NCBI RefSeq assembly: GCF_003688415.1
Contig: NZ_REFJ01000003.1
Coordinates: 186,001-250,000 of the forward strand
Length of the DNA stretch: 64,000 nt
From: Umboniibacter marinipuniceus
GTDB lineage: Bacteria > Pseudomonadota > Gammaproteobacteria > Pseudomonadales > DSM-25080
Reading direction: 5' to 3'
Of the stretch, positions 37,609-47,893 are shown in pieces (position 1 is the stretch's first letter; each line of letters opens with the position of its first letter). The notes under the pieces are model-generated. The model did not search any database. It saw only the letters and a list, made by a program, of their open reading frames with translations, and had not been told where the DNA came from. The position numbers were made by a program, and so were the translations under genes.

Positions 37609-38082
37609 TTAGTGCTCAACCGCATCGATTTCGAACTCAACCACTCCGGCCGGGGTTTGGATATTCACCACATCGCCAACCATCTTACCGATCAAGCCTC
37701 GGGCGATTGGTGAAGAATAGGAAATCCGATTCTCCGCTGGATTCGCCTCATCTTCACCAACAATGCGATACTGTTTTTCTTCCTCAGTATCAACGTTAAT
37801 GATGGTTACCGTTACGCCAAAAATTACCTTTTCGGTTGCCGGGATTTTTTTGATATCAATAATCTGTGCATCGGACAACTTCGCTTCAATCTCTTGAATA
37901 CGCCCTTCGCAGAATCCTTGCTGCTCACGAGCAGCATGGTACTCAGCGTTCTCCTTCAGATCACCGTGCTCACGAGCCTCAGCGATAGCCTTGATAATAG
38001 TGGGGCGATCCACCTTCTTCAAACGCTCTAGCTCAGTCTCGAGCGCTTGCGCGCCCTCGACTGTCATAGGAGTCTTATTCAT
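37609..38082 (-). CDS. greA: Transcription elongation factor GreA
   Basis: Rescues backtracked RNA polymerase by stimulating transcript cleavage. 157 residues: N-terminal coiled coil with the acidic tip [16 protein letters not shown], then an FKBP-like C-terminal domain ([16 protein letters not shown]). The start shares four bases (ATGA) with the carB stop, so it is the last gene of carA-carB-greA. Confidence 0.96.
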   Translation of the reverse strand: MNKTPMTVEGAQALETELERLKKVDRPTIIKAIAEAREHGDLKENAEYHAAREQQGFCEGRIQEIEAKLSDAQIIDIKKIPATEKVIFGVTVTIINVDTEEEKQYRIVGEDEANPAENRISYSSPIARGLIGKMVGDVVNIQTPAGVVEFEIDAVEH

Positions 38083-41000
38083 CCTTTAATACTCCCATGT
38101 AGATCTTGTAGGCGGCGAACTTGAACCTCACCTTTATGCTGAAGCGCCATGCACACCGCACGGCCACCAGCCAAGGTGGTGGTGTAGTATACGCGATGTA
38201 TCTCTGCGCTCGAACGGATTAGCGCCGAGTCACGAATCGCTACACGCCCTTCAGTGGTGTTGATAATCATTGTAATCTCATCATTACGAATCATATCCAC
38301 AATATTTGGGCGCCCTTCCATTACCTTGTTCACCAAGCGAACTGGGATATTGGCTTCCTGAAGCACCTTAGCGGTACCTCGAGTAGCAACCAGCTCAAAG
38401 CCTAGCTCTACAAGGTCACGGCCAACTTCCACAACGCCCTCTTTATCAGGTTCACGGACCGATAGGAAAGCTACACCCTCCGTCGGCACTTCGTCGCTCG
38501 CGCCAAGCTGTGCTTTAGCGTAGGCTTCAGCGAAGGTATCGCCCACACCCATAACTTCGCCCGTAGACTTCATTTCAGGCCCAAGAATTGGGTCAACACC
38601 AGGGAACTTATTGAACGGGAACACCGCTTCCTTAACCGAGAAATAATCCGGAACAATTTCCGAAGTAAAACCTTGATCAGCCAGTGAAATACCTGCCTGA
38701 CAGCGCGCAGCAACCTTAGCAAGGCTAGTACCGATACACTTAGAAACGAACGGAACCGTTCGTGAGGCGCGTGGGTTTACCTCAATAACGAAACACTCTC
38801 CGTCTTGGTAAGCGAGCTGAACATTCATCAAACCAATAACACCTAGCTCAACCGCCATGCTCTTTACCATCTCGCGCATTTCATCTTGCACGTCAGCGGG
38901 CAGAGAGTAAGGAGGTAATGAACAGGCTGAGTCACCCGAGTGAACACCTGCCTGCTCAATGTGCTGCATGATTGCACCGATGACAACGGTCTCGCCATCT
39001 GATACCGCATCAATATCTACTTCGATTGCTGCATTAAGGAAGTGATCCAATAGAACCGGCGCATCATTGGATACTTCAACCGCTTCGCGGAAATAGGTGC
39101 GTAGCTCAGTTTCGCTGTAGACAATTTCCATAGCTCGACCACCAAGGACATACGAAGGACGTACAACAAGGGGGTAACCAATCTCTTCAGCTCGAACAAC
39201 AGCCTCATCAATTGAACGCACCGTAGCGTTACGCGGCTGGCGCAGGCCTAGGCGTTTAATCATATCGGAGAACTGCTCACGATCTTCGGCACGATCAATC
39301 GCTTCCGGCGTAGTACCAATAATTGGTACGCCAGCAGCTTCAAGTTCACGCGCAAGCTTCAGCGGTGTCTGACCACCAAACTGCACGATAACACCCTTAG
39401 GCTGCTCAAGATCACAGATTTCTAACACATCTTCGAGCGTGACTGGCTCAAAGAAAAGACGATCTGATGTGTCATAGTCAGTTGAAACCGTTTCTGGGTT
39501 ACAGTTAACCATGATGGTCTCGTAACCGTCGTCTCTCATTGCTAATGCTGCGTGAACACAGCAGTAGTCAAATTCAATTCCCTGGCCAATTCGGTTAGGC
39601 CCACCGCCGAGAACAAGAATCTTATCGCGGCCACTTGGCGCTGCCTCACACTCTTCTTCGTACGTTGAGTACATGTAAGCCGTCGCGGTGGAGAATTCTG
39701 CCGCACAGGTATCAACTCGCTTGTAGACGGGGCGAATATTCATCTTCTGACGAGTACGACGGAATTGCTTTTCGCTGACACCGAAAAGCGTTGCCAAGCG
39801 CGAATCAGAGAAACCCTTGCGCTTTAGTGCGTACATCGCGTCTTTGTCAATGTTAGACAGCGCAGTAGTGCTAATTGACAGCTCGGTATCGATAATGTCT
39901 TTGACTTGCACCAGGAACCAAGGATCAATAGACGAGAGCTCGAAGACCTCCGCTACCGACATACCCGCGCGGAAGGCATCGCCTAAGTACCAAACTCGGT
40001 TTGCGCCAGGCGTTGACAACTCACGACGAATAACCGATTCAAAGTCAGGCGCATCAATATCTACTATGGTCTCGAAACCTGCAGAACCGACCTCTAGGCC
40101 GCGCAGTGCTTTTTGGAAAGACTCTTGGAAGCTACGGCCAATCGCCATAACTTCACCCACAGACTTCATCTGCGTGGTCAAGCGCGCATCCGCATCACCA
40201 AATTTTTCGAAGGTAAAACGAGGGATTTTCGTCACAACGTAATCAATCGCCGGCTCGAACGATGCCGGTGTTGCACCACCCGTGATGTCATTCTGAAGCT
40301 CATCTAAGGTGTAACCAACTGCCAGCTTTGCCGCCACTTTGGCAATCGGAAAACCGGTTGCCTTTGAAGCTAACGCTGAAGAGCGCGAGACCCGCGGGTT
40401 CATCTCAATGACCACAAGGTCGCCATTTTCTGGATTTACCGCGAATTGAACGTTTGAGCCACCGGTTTCAACCCCGATCTCTCGGAGCACTGCCACCGAG
40501 GCATTACGCATAATCTGATATTCTTTATCCGTTAGGGTCTGTGCTGGCGCTACGGTGATTGAATCGCCTGTGTGAACACCCATCGGATCAAAGTTTTCGA
40601 TTGAGCAGATGATGATACAGTTGTCGTTCTTGTCGCGAACAACTTCCATTTCGTACTCTTTCCAACCAATTAATGACTTATCGATTAGCAGTTCTGAAGT
40701 TGGTGATAGATCTAGACCACGAGTACAAATCTCTTCGAACTCATCACGATTATAGGCAATACCACCGCCCGATCCACCCATTGTAAAGGAAGGTCGAATG
40801 ATGATCGGGAAACCAAAGCGATCGCGGATAGCGCGTGCTTCATCAAGGTTACGAGCGATACCTGCTGGCGGACACTTAAGCCCAATACGCTTCATGGCCT
40901 GATCGAACAACTCGCGATCTTCCGCCATGTTGATGGCATCTCGGCTTGCGCCGATTAGCTCACACTCGAACTTCTCGAGCACGCCATTATCCGCAAGAGC

Positions 41001-41300
41001 TAGCGCACAATTTAGCGCAGTCTGACCACCCATTGTTGGCAGTACTGCATCAGGTCGCTCTTTTTCGATAATCTTCGCCACAGTGCGCCATTCTACTGGC
41101 TCAATATAGGTCGCATCAGCCATAGCCGGATCGGTCATGATCGTAGCGGGGTTAGAGTTAACTAGAATAACTCGATAACCTTCTTCACGAAGCGCTTTAC
41201 ACGCCTGCGCACCGGAATAGTCGAACTCACAGGCCTGTCCAATTACAATTGGACCAGCACCCAGGATCAAAATACTTTTAATATCTGTACGTTTTGGCAT
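38079..41300 (-). CDS. carB: Carbamoyl-phosphate synthase large subunit
   Basis: Makes carbamoyl phosphate for arginine and pyrimidines from bicarbonate, ammonia from CarA and two ATP. 1073 residues, the full size, with two homologous ATP-grasp halves ([39 protein letters not shown]), an oligomerisation domain between, and a C-terminal allosteric MGS domain ([16 protein letters not shown]). Ten bases from carA. Confidence 0.97.
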   Translation of the reverse strand: MPKRTDIKSILILGAGPIVIGQACEFDYSGAQACKALREEGYRVILVNSNPATIMTDPAMADATYIEPVEWRTVAKIIEKERPDAVLPTMGGQTALNCALALADNGVLEKFECELIGASRDAINMAEDRELFDQAMKRIGLKCPPAGIARNLDEARAIRDRFGFPIIIRPSFTMGGSGGGIAYNRDEFEEICTRGLDLSPTSELLIDKSLIGWKEYEMEVVRDKNDNCIIICSIENFDPMGVHTGDSITVAPAQTLTDKEYQIMRNASVAVLREIGVETGGSNVQFAVNPENGDLVVIEMNPRVSRSSALASKATGFPIAKVAAKLAVGYTLDELQNDITGGATPASFEPAIDYVVTKIPRFTFEKFGDADARLTTQMKSVGEVMAIGRSFQESFQKALRGLEVGSAGFETIVDIDAPDFESVIRRELSTPGANRVWYLGDAFRAGMSVAEVFELSSIDPWFLVQVKDIIDTELSISTTALSNIDKDAMYALKRKGFSDSRLATLFGVSEKQFRRTRQKMNIRPVYKRVDTCAAEFSTATAYMYSTYEEECEAAPSGRDKILVLGGGPNRIGQGIEFDYCCVHAALAMRDDGYETIMVNCNPETVSTDYDTSDRLFFEPVTLEDVLEICDLEQPKGVIVQFGGQTPLKLARELEAAGVPIIGTTPEAIDRAEDREQFSDMIKRLGLRQPRNATVRSIDEAVVRAEEIGYPLVVRPSYVLGGRAMEIVYSETELRTYFREAVEVSNDAPVLLDHFLNAAIEVDIDAVSDGETVVIGAIMQHIEQAGVHSGDSACSLPPYSLPADVQDEMREMVKSMAVELGVIGLMNVQLAYQDGECFVIEVNPRASRTVPFVSKCIGTSLAKVAARCQAGISLADQGFTSEIVPDYFSVKEAVFPFNKFPGVDPILGPEMKSTGEVMGVGDTFAEAYAKAQLGASDEVPTEGVAFLSVREPDKEGVVEVGRDLVELGFELVATRGTAKVLQEANIPVRLVNKVMEGRPNIVDMIRNDEITMIINTTEGRVAIRDSALIRSSAEIHRVYYTTTLAGGRAVCMALQHKGEVQVRRLQDLHGSIKG

Positions 41301-41310
41301 ACCCGCTCCG

Positions 41311-42444
41311 TTATGCTTTGCGCTGAGCCATCAGCTCAATAAAGTGGTCAAATAATGGTGCTGCATCGTGTGGACCAGGACTTGCTTCAGGGTGTCCCTG
41401 GAAGCTGAATGCTGGTTTGTCCGTGCGGTGAATACCCTGAAGAGAGCCATCAAACAATGACTTGTGCGTCGCCACGAGATTACCTGGCAGCGAGCTCTCA
41501 TCTACAGCGAAGCCGTGGTTTTGAGATGTGATCATGACCTGCTTAGTTTCGAGCACTTGTACAGGGTGGTTAGCACCGTGATGACCGAACTTCATCTTTT
41601 CGGTTTTAGCGCCAGAAGCCAGTGCAAGTAGCTGATGCCCAAGGCAGATACCAAAGATCGGCAGGTTATCTTGCTCTAGCAGCGTTTGAATTGCTTCAAT
41701 TGCATAAGTACACGGCTCTGGGTCACCTGGACCATTCGAAAGAAACACGCCGTCTGGCTCCATCGCCAACACTTCGCTCGCTGGGGTCTGAGCCGGAACA
41801 ACTCGTAGCTCAACGCCACGATCAACCAGCATACGCATGATGTTGCGCTTGATACCATAATCGTAGGCAACAACCTTGTAAGGCTTCTCGGCTGGCGAGA
41901 CGAAACCCTTTCCTAGCTGCCAACTACCAACTTCCCATTTGAACGCGTTTGAGGCGGTAACTTCTTTGGCGAGATCCATACCCTTCAGACCCGGGAATGC
42001 TTTCGCCTTTTCAATTGCCTCTTCTTCGCTGGCAAATTGCCCCGCGACGATACAACCACTCTGCGCGCCTTTCTCGCGAAGGATACGAGTTAAGCGACGA
42101 GTGTCGATGTCGGCAATACCAACGATGTTATGCCGTACTAAATAGTCACTAAGATTTTCTTTGCTGCGGAAGTTTGACGCCAGCAAGGGAAGATCACGAA
42201 TTACCAAGCCCTTGGCCCAAACCTTTTGCGATTCTTCATCCTCGCTGTTTGAACCCGTATTTCCAATGTGAGGGTAAGTTAGGGTAACAATCTGTTCGGC
42301 GTATGATGGGTCAGTTAAAATTTCCTGATAACCTGTCATGGCCGTGTTGAAAACTACCTCACCACTAGCGGAACCCGTCGCACCAATTGCAGTGCCTCGA
42401 AAAACGCTTCCATCTGCTAACGCGAGAATGGCTATGTGACTCAT
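41311..42444 (-). CDS. carA: Carbamoyl-phosphate synthase small subunit
   Basis: Glutaminase subunit. 377 residues; class I amidotransferase domain with nucleophile in [14 protein letters not shown] and the [10 protein letters not shown] and [11 protein letters not shown] blocks. GAAGGAGACGAA is just before the ATG. The leader upstream contains a mini-ORF and an attenuator-like terminator. dapB, which precedes carA in Pseudomonas, is not here. Confidence 0.97.
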   Translation of the reverse strand: MSHIAILALADGSVFRGTAIGATGSASGEVVFNTAMTGYQEILTDPSYAEQIVTLTYPHIGNTGSNSEDEESQKVWAKGLVIRDLPLLASNFRSKENLSDYLVRHNIVGIADIDTRRLTRILREKGAQSGCIVAGQFASEEEAIEKAKAFPGLKGMDLAKEVTASNAFKWEVGSWQLGKGFVSPAEKPYKVVAYDYGIKRNIMRMLVDRGVELRVVPAQTPASEVLAMEPDGVFLSNGPGDPEPCTYAIEAIQTLLEQDNLPIFGICLGHQLLALASGAKTEKMKFGHHGANHPVQVLETKQVMITSQNHGFAVDESSLPGNLVATHKSLFDGSLQGIHRTDKPAFSFQGHPEASPGPHDAAPLFDHFIELMAQRKA

Positions 42445-42543
42445 TTCGTCTCCTTCGAACGTAGGGCCTTACATTTCTGGCACAACAAAGCACCTAGCCT
42501 TTCGACTACGTGATTTTCATTGAACTCAAAAACGTTCGGCTAT

Positions 42544-42573
42544 AAAAAAGCGAGATGAGCTCTCTCACCTCGC
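42544..42573 (-). terminator. Attenuator-like terminator in the carA leader
   Basis: On the minus strand GCGAGGTGAG / CTCATCTCGC (loop AGAG) is followed by TTTTTT. One pair is G-U on the minus-strand RNA but would be an A-C mismatch on the plus strand, so the hairpin is built for minus-strand transcripts, that is, for carA. It lies 100 bases before the carA start. Confidence 0.8.
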
Positions 42574-42605
42574 TTGGAATTTGATGCATGCCGGAGCTTT
42601 TAGCT

Positions 42606-42638
42606 CTAGCTGCCGCCGCCAAATAAAACGTTTTCCAT
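42606..42638 (-). CDS. Possible carA leader peptide, 10 residues
   Basis: ATG at 42638 to TAG at 42606 encodes MENVLFGGGS. It lies between the -10 box at 42681-42686 and the terminator at 42544-42573. Its ATG falls in the loop of an imperfect hairpin (42619-42650: CCAATAAACG with CGTTTTATTTGG). No Arg codons are present and the ribosome binding site is weak, so the frame may be fortuitous. Confidence 0.35.
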   Translation of the reverse strand: MENVLFGGGS

Positions 42639-42680
42639 ATCGTTTATTGGCACCTGTGACGGCTCTTTGACTGGGAGCAA

Positions 42681-42686
42681 ATTATA
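42681..42686 (-). promoter_or_regulatory. Candidate -10 box of the carA promoter
   Basis: A perfect TATAAT on the minus strand; no good -35 at the right distance (TAGCTT or AGCTTG). The 42445-43019 gap also holds the leader structures below it and the divergent kinase promoter; the middle part, about 42720-42950, shows nothing I recognise. Confidence 0.45.
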
Positions 42687-42956
42687 TCCCAAGCGCCTAC
42701 ATCAAGCTAGCAAAAGTTTTGACTCATGCATTCGTAATATTACCGACTTTAGACCGTGTAATAGGTTACACCGCTAATATCAGCAATCTTCCAAGCTACT
42801 CTAAAAATAGACCAAGATTATCAATACAACCTACTTTTGCGCCCCTCTTCTATGGCTTTGGACCGCTCAACAGTAACAGGCGCTGCTAATGTGGCCGAAC
42901 CCGCCTCGGCTAACCGAATAAAATTAGCGATAACTCAGGTAATTTACGCGCTAAAG

Positions 42957-42984
42957 TTGCAAATTTACGCTGCGCAACGATAAT
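42957..42984 (+). promoter_or_regulatory. Candidate promoter of the PfkB-family kinase gene
   Basis: TTGCAA, 16 bases, GATAAT, ending 36 bases before the ATG. Confidence 0.5.
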
Positions 42985-43019
42985 GACCGCTTTATAGACA
43001 TCATCAAATGTGAGCCCGC

Positions 43020-44015
43020 ATGAACAACTATCAGATTTTTGGCTTGGGTGCCGCCCTCGTGGACACCGAAATTGAAGTGAACGATCAAGACTTGGTCGAC
43101 ATGAACATTGATAAGGGCATTATGAGCCTCGTTGACGACGCTCGCCTTCACGAAGCCCTCGATCAGTTGAATGATCGCGGAACGGTCGCTTCGCGCGCAA
43201 GCGGTGGTTCAGGCTGCAACAGTATTATTGCAGCGAGCTACTTCGGTGCGAAGAGCTATTATTGCTGCCAAGTGGCCGACGATGAAAATGGTGCTTTTTT
43301 CGCCGCTGACTTACGAGCAGCCGGCGTTGACAGCAACACTGGCATTAATGACCCGGCTGGCACAACGGGACGTTGCTTAGTTCTGATTACACCAGACGCA
43401 GAGCGCACCATGAACACTTGCCTTGCCATCAGCGAGACTCTTTCAGTGGCCGAGCTTGATGAGTCCGCTGCAGCCTCTGCAGATTGGGCATACATTGAAG
43501 GTTATCAAGTAACCTCTGCAACTGGTCGCAAGGCGGCCATCCGTCTTCGCGAAGTGGCTCGCGCGGCCGGTAACAAAGTTGCCCTATCACTGTCTGACCC
43601 AGCCATGGTGCAGTTTTTCCGCGAAGGTATGCTACAGATAATTGGCGATGGCGTGGACCTACTTTTCTGTAACGAGCAGGAAGCACTTCAATTCACTAAC
43701 ACTGACAACATTGATGCCGCAGGCAAAGCGTTGCGTGAATTCAGCACCGCTTATGTGATTACCCGCGGTGCAAATGGCGCGGTCAGTTTTGATGGTAAAG
43801 TAGAGCGCAGCCATGCGGCGAGCAAGGTTAAAGCCATCGACACGAATGGCGCTGGCGACATGTTCGCAGGCGCTTTCCTCGCGGCGATTTGCCAAGGAAA
43901 GAGCTGGGAATATGCCGGCGAGCTGGCAAGCACCGCAAGTGGCGCAGTGGTTTCACAGTTCGGCCCTCGCCTGAAGCCAGAACAACATGCTGCCATCACA
44001 GCAACCATTAGCTAG
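43020..44015 (+). CDS. PfkB family kinase, adenosine kinase-like
   Basis: 331 residues of the ribokinase fold. FGLGAALVDTEIEV opens the protein, ASGGSGCNSIIAASYFGA binds the sugar, and DTNGAGDMFAGAFLAAI holds the catalytic Asp and anion hole. The overall match is to the adenosine kinase-like branch seen in many proteobacteria rather than to fructokinase or ribokinase, but the substrate is inferred. It stands alone, divergent from carA and convergent with polB. Confidence 0.85.
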   Translation: MNNYQIFGLGAALVDTEIEVNDQDLVDMNIDKGIMSLVDDARLHEALDQLNDRGTVASRASGGSGCNSIIAASYFGAKSYYCCQVADDENGAFFAADLRAAGVDSNTGINDPAGTTGRCLVLITPDAERTMNTCLAISETLSVAELDESAAASADWAYIEGYQVTSATGRKAAIRLREVARAAGNKVALSLSDPAMVQFFREGMLQIIGDGVDLLFCNEQEALQFTNTDNIDAAGKALREFSTAYVITRGANGAVSFDGKVERSHAASKVKAIDTNGAGDMFAGAFLAAICQGKSWEYAGELASTASGAVVSQFGPRLKPEQHAAITATIS

Positions 44016-44037
44016 TCATTAAGCTAAATTAGAACCG

Positions 44038-46329
44038 TTAGAAATCTAAGCCAATTTGTTGACTTATTAACGCCTCTAACCTTTCGCCAAATACCGCCAG
44101 CAGAGAATCCACTGCTGGCGCTATTTGCTTCTCTAAATAGTGATCGTAGTCCATCTTGCGATTAGAAATCCCCACCGGTTCCGGGCCTTGCAGCGTGATG
44201 CGGTATTCAATCCAATCCCCCCTCCGCGGCTTTCTTGGCAACATCTTTGCCGCTTTGACATGAGGTGGAATTTGCTTCTCGTAGGCGTCTAGCGGCTTTC
44301 GGAGACGCTTTCGATATATAAGTTCACTATCGAAAACACCGGTATACATCTCACGCGTGAGCGAAATCAGCCACGCTTTCCATTCCAAACCAAAGAACAC
44401 TCGTTCAAACAGCTCTGCTTGAACACGGCGTGCAAGGTGACTCCAATCGGAGCGAACATTCTCTAAGCCTTTGAACACCACTTGATCGCCTACCAAGCCG
44501 GCATAACGTTTTTTACTGCCATATTCCTGATGGCGAATCGTTGGCATGAAAAACCGTTTGAAATGCGTTTCAAATTCAATCTCAAGCTGACTATCCAGGG
44601 CGAAATTGGCACGAAGCCGCTCCCGCCAGAAGACATTTAAGCCTTGCTGTAATGCTTGACCAATTTGGTTAGCAAGCTCATCTGTTAGCGCCTCGCCAAC
44701 GAGCTCAACAAACACCGAATCCGTATCGCCATAAATTACCCGATGACCTTGCTCCTCAATCCATCGAGCACTCTCCTGCAGAATCTCATGACCTCGACGC
44801 GTTATACTCGAGGCCAGTCTTGGATCAAAAAAACGACAGACGGATGAGCCAAGCACTCCGTAGCAGCTGTTCATAATAATCTTCAACGCGCTGGAACGTG
44901 CCGAATCTCCAGCACTCTTCGCCTCATCTCGGGCTCGCCACAGCGACTCGATAATACCAGGCAGGATACTCGCCTCACGCCGAAACATCGCTCCGTCAAA
45001 ACCCGGTACTGCACCGGCACTGGGGTTAGCTTCAGCCTCCCACAGTGCGCACGGGTCGACGAAGAAAGTTCGAATAATACTGGGGTAGAGACTTTTGAAG
45101 TCCAGCACCAGCACATGCTCAAACAAGCCCGGCACCGAATCCATGACGAAACCACCAGGGGACTCAAAGCTAAACATTCGCTGACCTTGGAGCGGGGCAA
45201 CGTAACCAGCTCGATGTAATCTTGGCAGGTATAGGAACTCAAATTGAGCCACCGAACCGCCAACTCGGTCTAACTCCGCACCGGTCAAGCGTGCGCGTTC
45301 TACTAGGTAAGAAATAAGTCCAGTTCTCTCGAGAATACGGAGCACTAACTCGCAATCAATCAGATTGTAATTGGCTAATTGACCGGGATCATCTTGATGC
45401 CAAGCAATGATTTCATCAATCCCATGACTCGCGCCAATTAGCTTCCCATCACCTAGCAATTGCTGCGACACAAACTCCAAACTATGCGAGCTAAAGTGCC
45501 AACCCGCTGACTTTATTCCGTCCATGGCGTCTACAATACTGCGCCCCTGAACCCTGCAATAGCGCCTTTCGTCACGATCCTCGCGCCATGCGACTACTTC
45601 GTTGTCACGACCAATCCGAAAGGCGATGCCGAGCGCTTCACATCGCTGCTGAATCACCCACATGTCGAACTGAATACAATTCCAACCCGTCAGGATATCG
45701 GGATCAACTCGGCGTACCCACGCTAAAAATGCCTCAATGCAAGACCGCTCATCCACTACACCCTCAAACTGATCACTACTTTCGTGACCCACGACCCAAA
45801 CGGCTCGTTCTAACGGCGTAACCGCGGCAATGGAAATGATGGTATTTTGATAGGCATTGGTTTCAATATCGAAACTAAGCAGCGAGAGCGGCACGTCCAC
45901 GCTTGCAGGTCTTAGCTCAGGATTTCTGATGGTCCCACTTGAATCCTTAGCACCGCCGCTCCAACTCGCTTCGCCGCAGATGAATCGCTCCATCAAAAAA
46001 CGATCCGGCGGCTTAACATCGTACTCTAATGGATACAGACCTCGGTCAATTAACTCATAAGCGGCTGATTGGTGACGTGCCCAGGCGTTGAAGTACACAG
46101 CCCAAACAGCTTCTTGGGAATAGGTTTTTAACTTGAGTTGTTTACACTCAGCCGCATACCTTAGCGCAGTACCAGATTGCTGATAGTCAGCATCGCTGAG
46201 AAAGAAAACGGGGCGTTCGCCCCGTACTTGGATAGATTGAGCTTGGTCTTGGGTGGCAAACCAGAATTCCAAGACCAGATAGCCGCCAACATCACGCCAA
46301 TTTCTACTGAGGAGAAGTCCCTGGCTCAT
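44038..46329 (-). CDS. polB: DNA polymerase II (family B)
   Basis: Repair and translesion polymerase, part of the SOS response in E. coli. 763 residues against 783 in E. coli. Exonuclease motif LSFDIETN, polymerase motif A DFKSLYPSIIR, motif B KIIMNSCYGVLG, motif C YGDTDSVFVE, and the KKRYAG segment. All catalytic residues are present. The start overlaps the preceding DUF2333 gene by four bases. I did not see a convincing LexA box near by. Confidence 0.95.
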   Translation of the reverse strand: MSQGLLLSRNWRDVGGYLVLEFWFATQDQAQSIQVRGERPVFFLSDADYQQSGTALRYAAECKQLKLKTYSQEAVWAVYFNAWARHQSAAYELIDRGLYPLEYDVKPPDRFLMERFICGEASWSGGAKDSSGTIRNPELRPASVDVPLSLLSFDIETNAYQNTIISIAAVTPLERAVWVVGHESSDQFEGVVDERSCIEAFLAWVRRVDPDILTGWNCIQFDMWVIQQRCEALGIAFRIGRDNEVVAWREDRDERRYCRVQGRSIVDAMDGIKSAGWHFSSHSLEFVSQQLLGDGKLIGASHGIDEIIAWHQDDPGQLANYNLIDCELVLRILERTGLISYLVERARLTGAELDRVGGSVAQFEFLYLPRLHRAGYVAPLQGQRMFSFESPGGFVMDSVPGLFEHVLVLDFKSLYPSIIRTFFVDPCALWEAEANPSAGAVPGFDGAMFRREASILPGIIESLWRARDEAKSAGDSARSSALKIIMNSCYGVLGSSVCRFFDPRLASSITRRGHEILQESARWIEEQGHRVIYGDTDSVFVELVGEALTDELANQIGQALQQGLNVFWRERLRANFALDSQLEIEFETHFKRFFMPTIRHQEYGSKKRYAGLVGDQVVFKGLENVRSDWSHLARRVQAELFERVFFGLEWKAWLISLTREMYTGVFDSELIYRKRLRKPLDAYEKQIPPHVKAAKMLPRKPRRGDWIEYRITLQGPEPVGISNRKMDYDHYLEKQIAPAVDSLLAVFGERLEALISQQIGLDF

Positions 46330-47360
46330 CCGTTATTAAGGAGATCTCGGAGGTCGATCAAGGCAGCATTGGCACGTGAGATATAGTTGGATAGCACCAA
46401 TGAGTGATTGGCCAACATCCCATACCCACTTCCATTGAGAATCATCGGGCTCCAGATTTGTCGTTGAGTACCCTCTAATTCTCTGATGATCTGCTCTAAG
46501 CTGGCTTGCGCTCGCTTCTTTTCCAACACGTCCGCGAAATCAAACTCAATGGCCTTGAGCGTTTGCGCCAGTCCCCAGCAATATCCACGAGCCTCGTAGA
46601 ATACATCATCAATTTCTAACCACGGTGTTCCAACATACACTAATTGAGCCGATGCAGTTGACTGCTGAGCCGCTGTGTCTCCGGCCAAGTCGGTATTCAC
46701 TCGAGCTTCTCCTACCGACGCGGCTAAGCGCTGGGAGTAAGAGCCTAGGCGAGAGCCCACGGTGGTCAACCACGCGTTAAGATTATCGGCTCTGGCAAAG
46801 AATTGTGCACTTTGGTTGGATTCATCATTTAGGCGTTCAAGGTAGTCCTCTAGATACCTAATACTATCTCGATACTGCCCCTCTGAAGCAGGTAACAACC
46901 AAGAACGATGATTGTAATTGAGATTAGGCTCAGCCTTCTTCAGCGCTTCATCCTCAGTAGACTGAGTTTGTGAACGAGAAAATTGCTCTCGCATTGCCTT
47001 AGCGAGGTCGCGAATTTGAACTAGCGCCCCGTACTCCCAATTTGGGATATTATCCAACCATACACCAGGCGGTGAGATATCGTTGGCAATATACCCCCAA
47101 GGTTTGTCCAATAGTGTTTCCGTTTGCACTATCAGAGATTGTGTAGTTAGCGAGCCGATAACCGGCTCTTGCCCTGGGTAACGCTCGGCAAAGGCCTGAC
47201 GAACATCGAAGGGCTCAGGCTCGGAACTGATTACCACACCCACAATTGCCATCAGTAGGAGATAGACACCCAGAAGTATCGCAATCCAGCGCCAAAAGCC
47301 GCCATCAACACGATCACTTTGATCAGTACGCCAATTTGTCCACCTTTCTTTAATCGTCAC
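46326..47360 (-). CDS. DUF2333 family inner-membrane protein
   Basis: 344 residues from a GTG with GAAGGGG eight bases before it. One membrane helix at about 24-46 follows a short basic cytoplasmic start, and the rest would be periplasmic, rich in helices (EPFDVRQAFAERYPGQ; PPGVWLDNIPNWEYGALVQIRDLAKAMR). I recognise the family DUF2333 from these blocks; its function is unknown. Translational coupling to polB is conserved here only as far as I can see. Confidence 0.8.
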   Translation of the reverse strand: MTIKERWTNWRTDQSDRVDGGFWRWIAILLGVYLLLMAIVGVVISSEPEPFDVRQAFAERYPGQEPVIGSLTTQSLIVQTETLLDKPWGYIANDISPPGVWLDNIPNWEYGALVQIRDLAKAMREQFSRSQTQSTEDEALKKAEPNLNYNHRSWLLPASEGQYRDSIRYLEDYLERLNDESNQSAQFFARADNLNAWLTTVGSRLGSYSQRLAASVGEARVNTDLAGDTAAQQSTASAQLVYVGTPWLEIDDVFYEARGYCWGLAQTLKAIEFDFADVLEKKRAQASLEQIIRELEGTQRQIWSPMILNGSGYGMLANHSLVLSNYISRANAALIDLRDLLNNG

Positions 47361-47385
47361 TTTAGTACCCCTTCCGTGTTACCAA

Positions 47386-47802
47386 CTACTGCGCCACAAC
47401 GGGCAATAGAAACTTAATACTTTCACCTGACTCGAATAAGATTTCAAAGTCAACTTCCGAGTCTTTATCTAAATCGCTTACGCCCATCATCATGATGTGC
47501 AGTGCTCCGGGCGAAAACTTAATGGTTGAATTCGCTGGCAGCTTGATATTCTCAGCGTGTCGCATCTTCATGACACCATCAACGTTCTCAACTCGATGAA
47601 ACATCGTGTGCCGGGCTGCGCTCGATGATATCGAGGCTAACACAAGCTCAACACTACTGGTATTTCTCAATTCGAGATAGGCGGCGGCTACCGATGTGCC
47701 CGGTGGTGGCAGACGAACCTCTCCGCTGATGACAGAAAGCTCGGCTTGAACTGTCGAGCTGATTAACATCATCGCGGTAAATACCCAATTTCTAAATCTC
47801 AT
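47386..47802 (-). CDS. Copper chaperone PCu(A)C family protein
   Basis: The ATG at 47802 gives 138 residues with a signal peptide ending near STVQA; an in-frame TTG at 47826 is less likely. The copper site follows the family pattern H(M)x10Mx21HxM: HTMFHRV, MKM, and ALHIMMMG. Such periplasmic proteins deliver Cu(I) to cytochrome oxidase. Lies back to back with dsbD, another periplasmic redox gene. Confidence 0.87.
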   Translation of the reverse strand: MRFRNWVFTAMMLISSTVQAELSVISGEVRLPPPGTSVAAAYLELRNTSSVELVLASISSSAARHTMFHRVENVDGVMKMRHAENIKLPANSTIKFSPGALHIMMMGVSDLDKDSEVDFEILFESGESIKFLLPVVAQ

Positions 47803-47893
47803 CTGACAGTTTACACTCCCTAACAAATTTCAGAGGACAATATCTGTCTTCATCATACGAACAAAAATGCAGTAAGGGTAGGTACTAGCCAAC

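Noticed and set aside
41311-42444. Recent horizontal transfer of any block
   Set aside because: Base composition and codon use look even through the window, and no integrase, transposase or tRNA-flanking direct repeat typical of an island was seen.
46270-46420. LexA box for polB
   Set aside because: No CTG-N10-CAG with the usual AT-rich centre was found before the polB or DUF2333 start.
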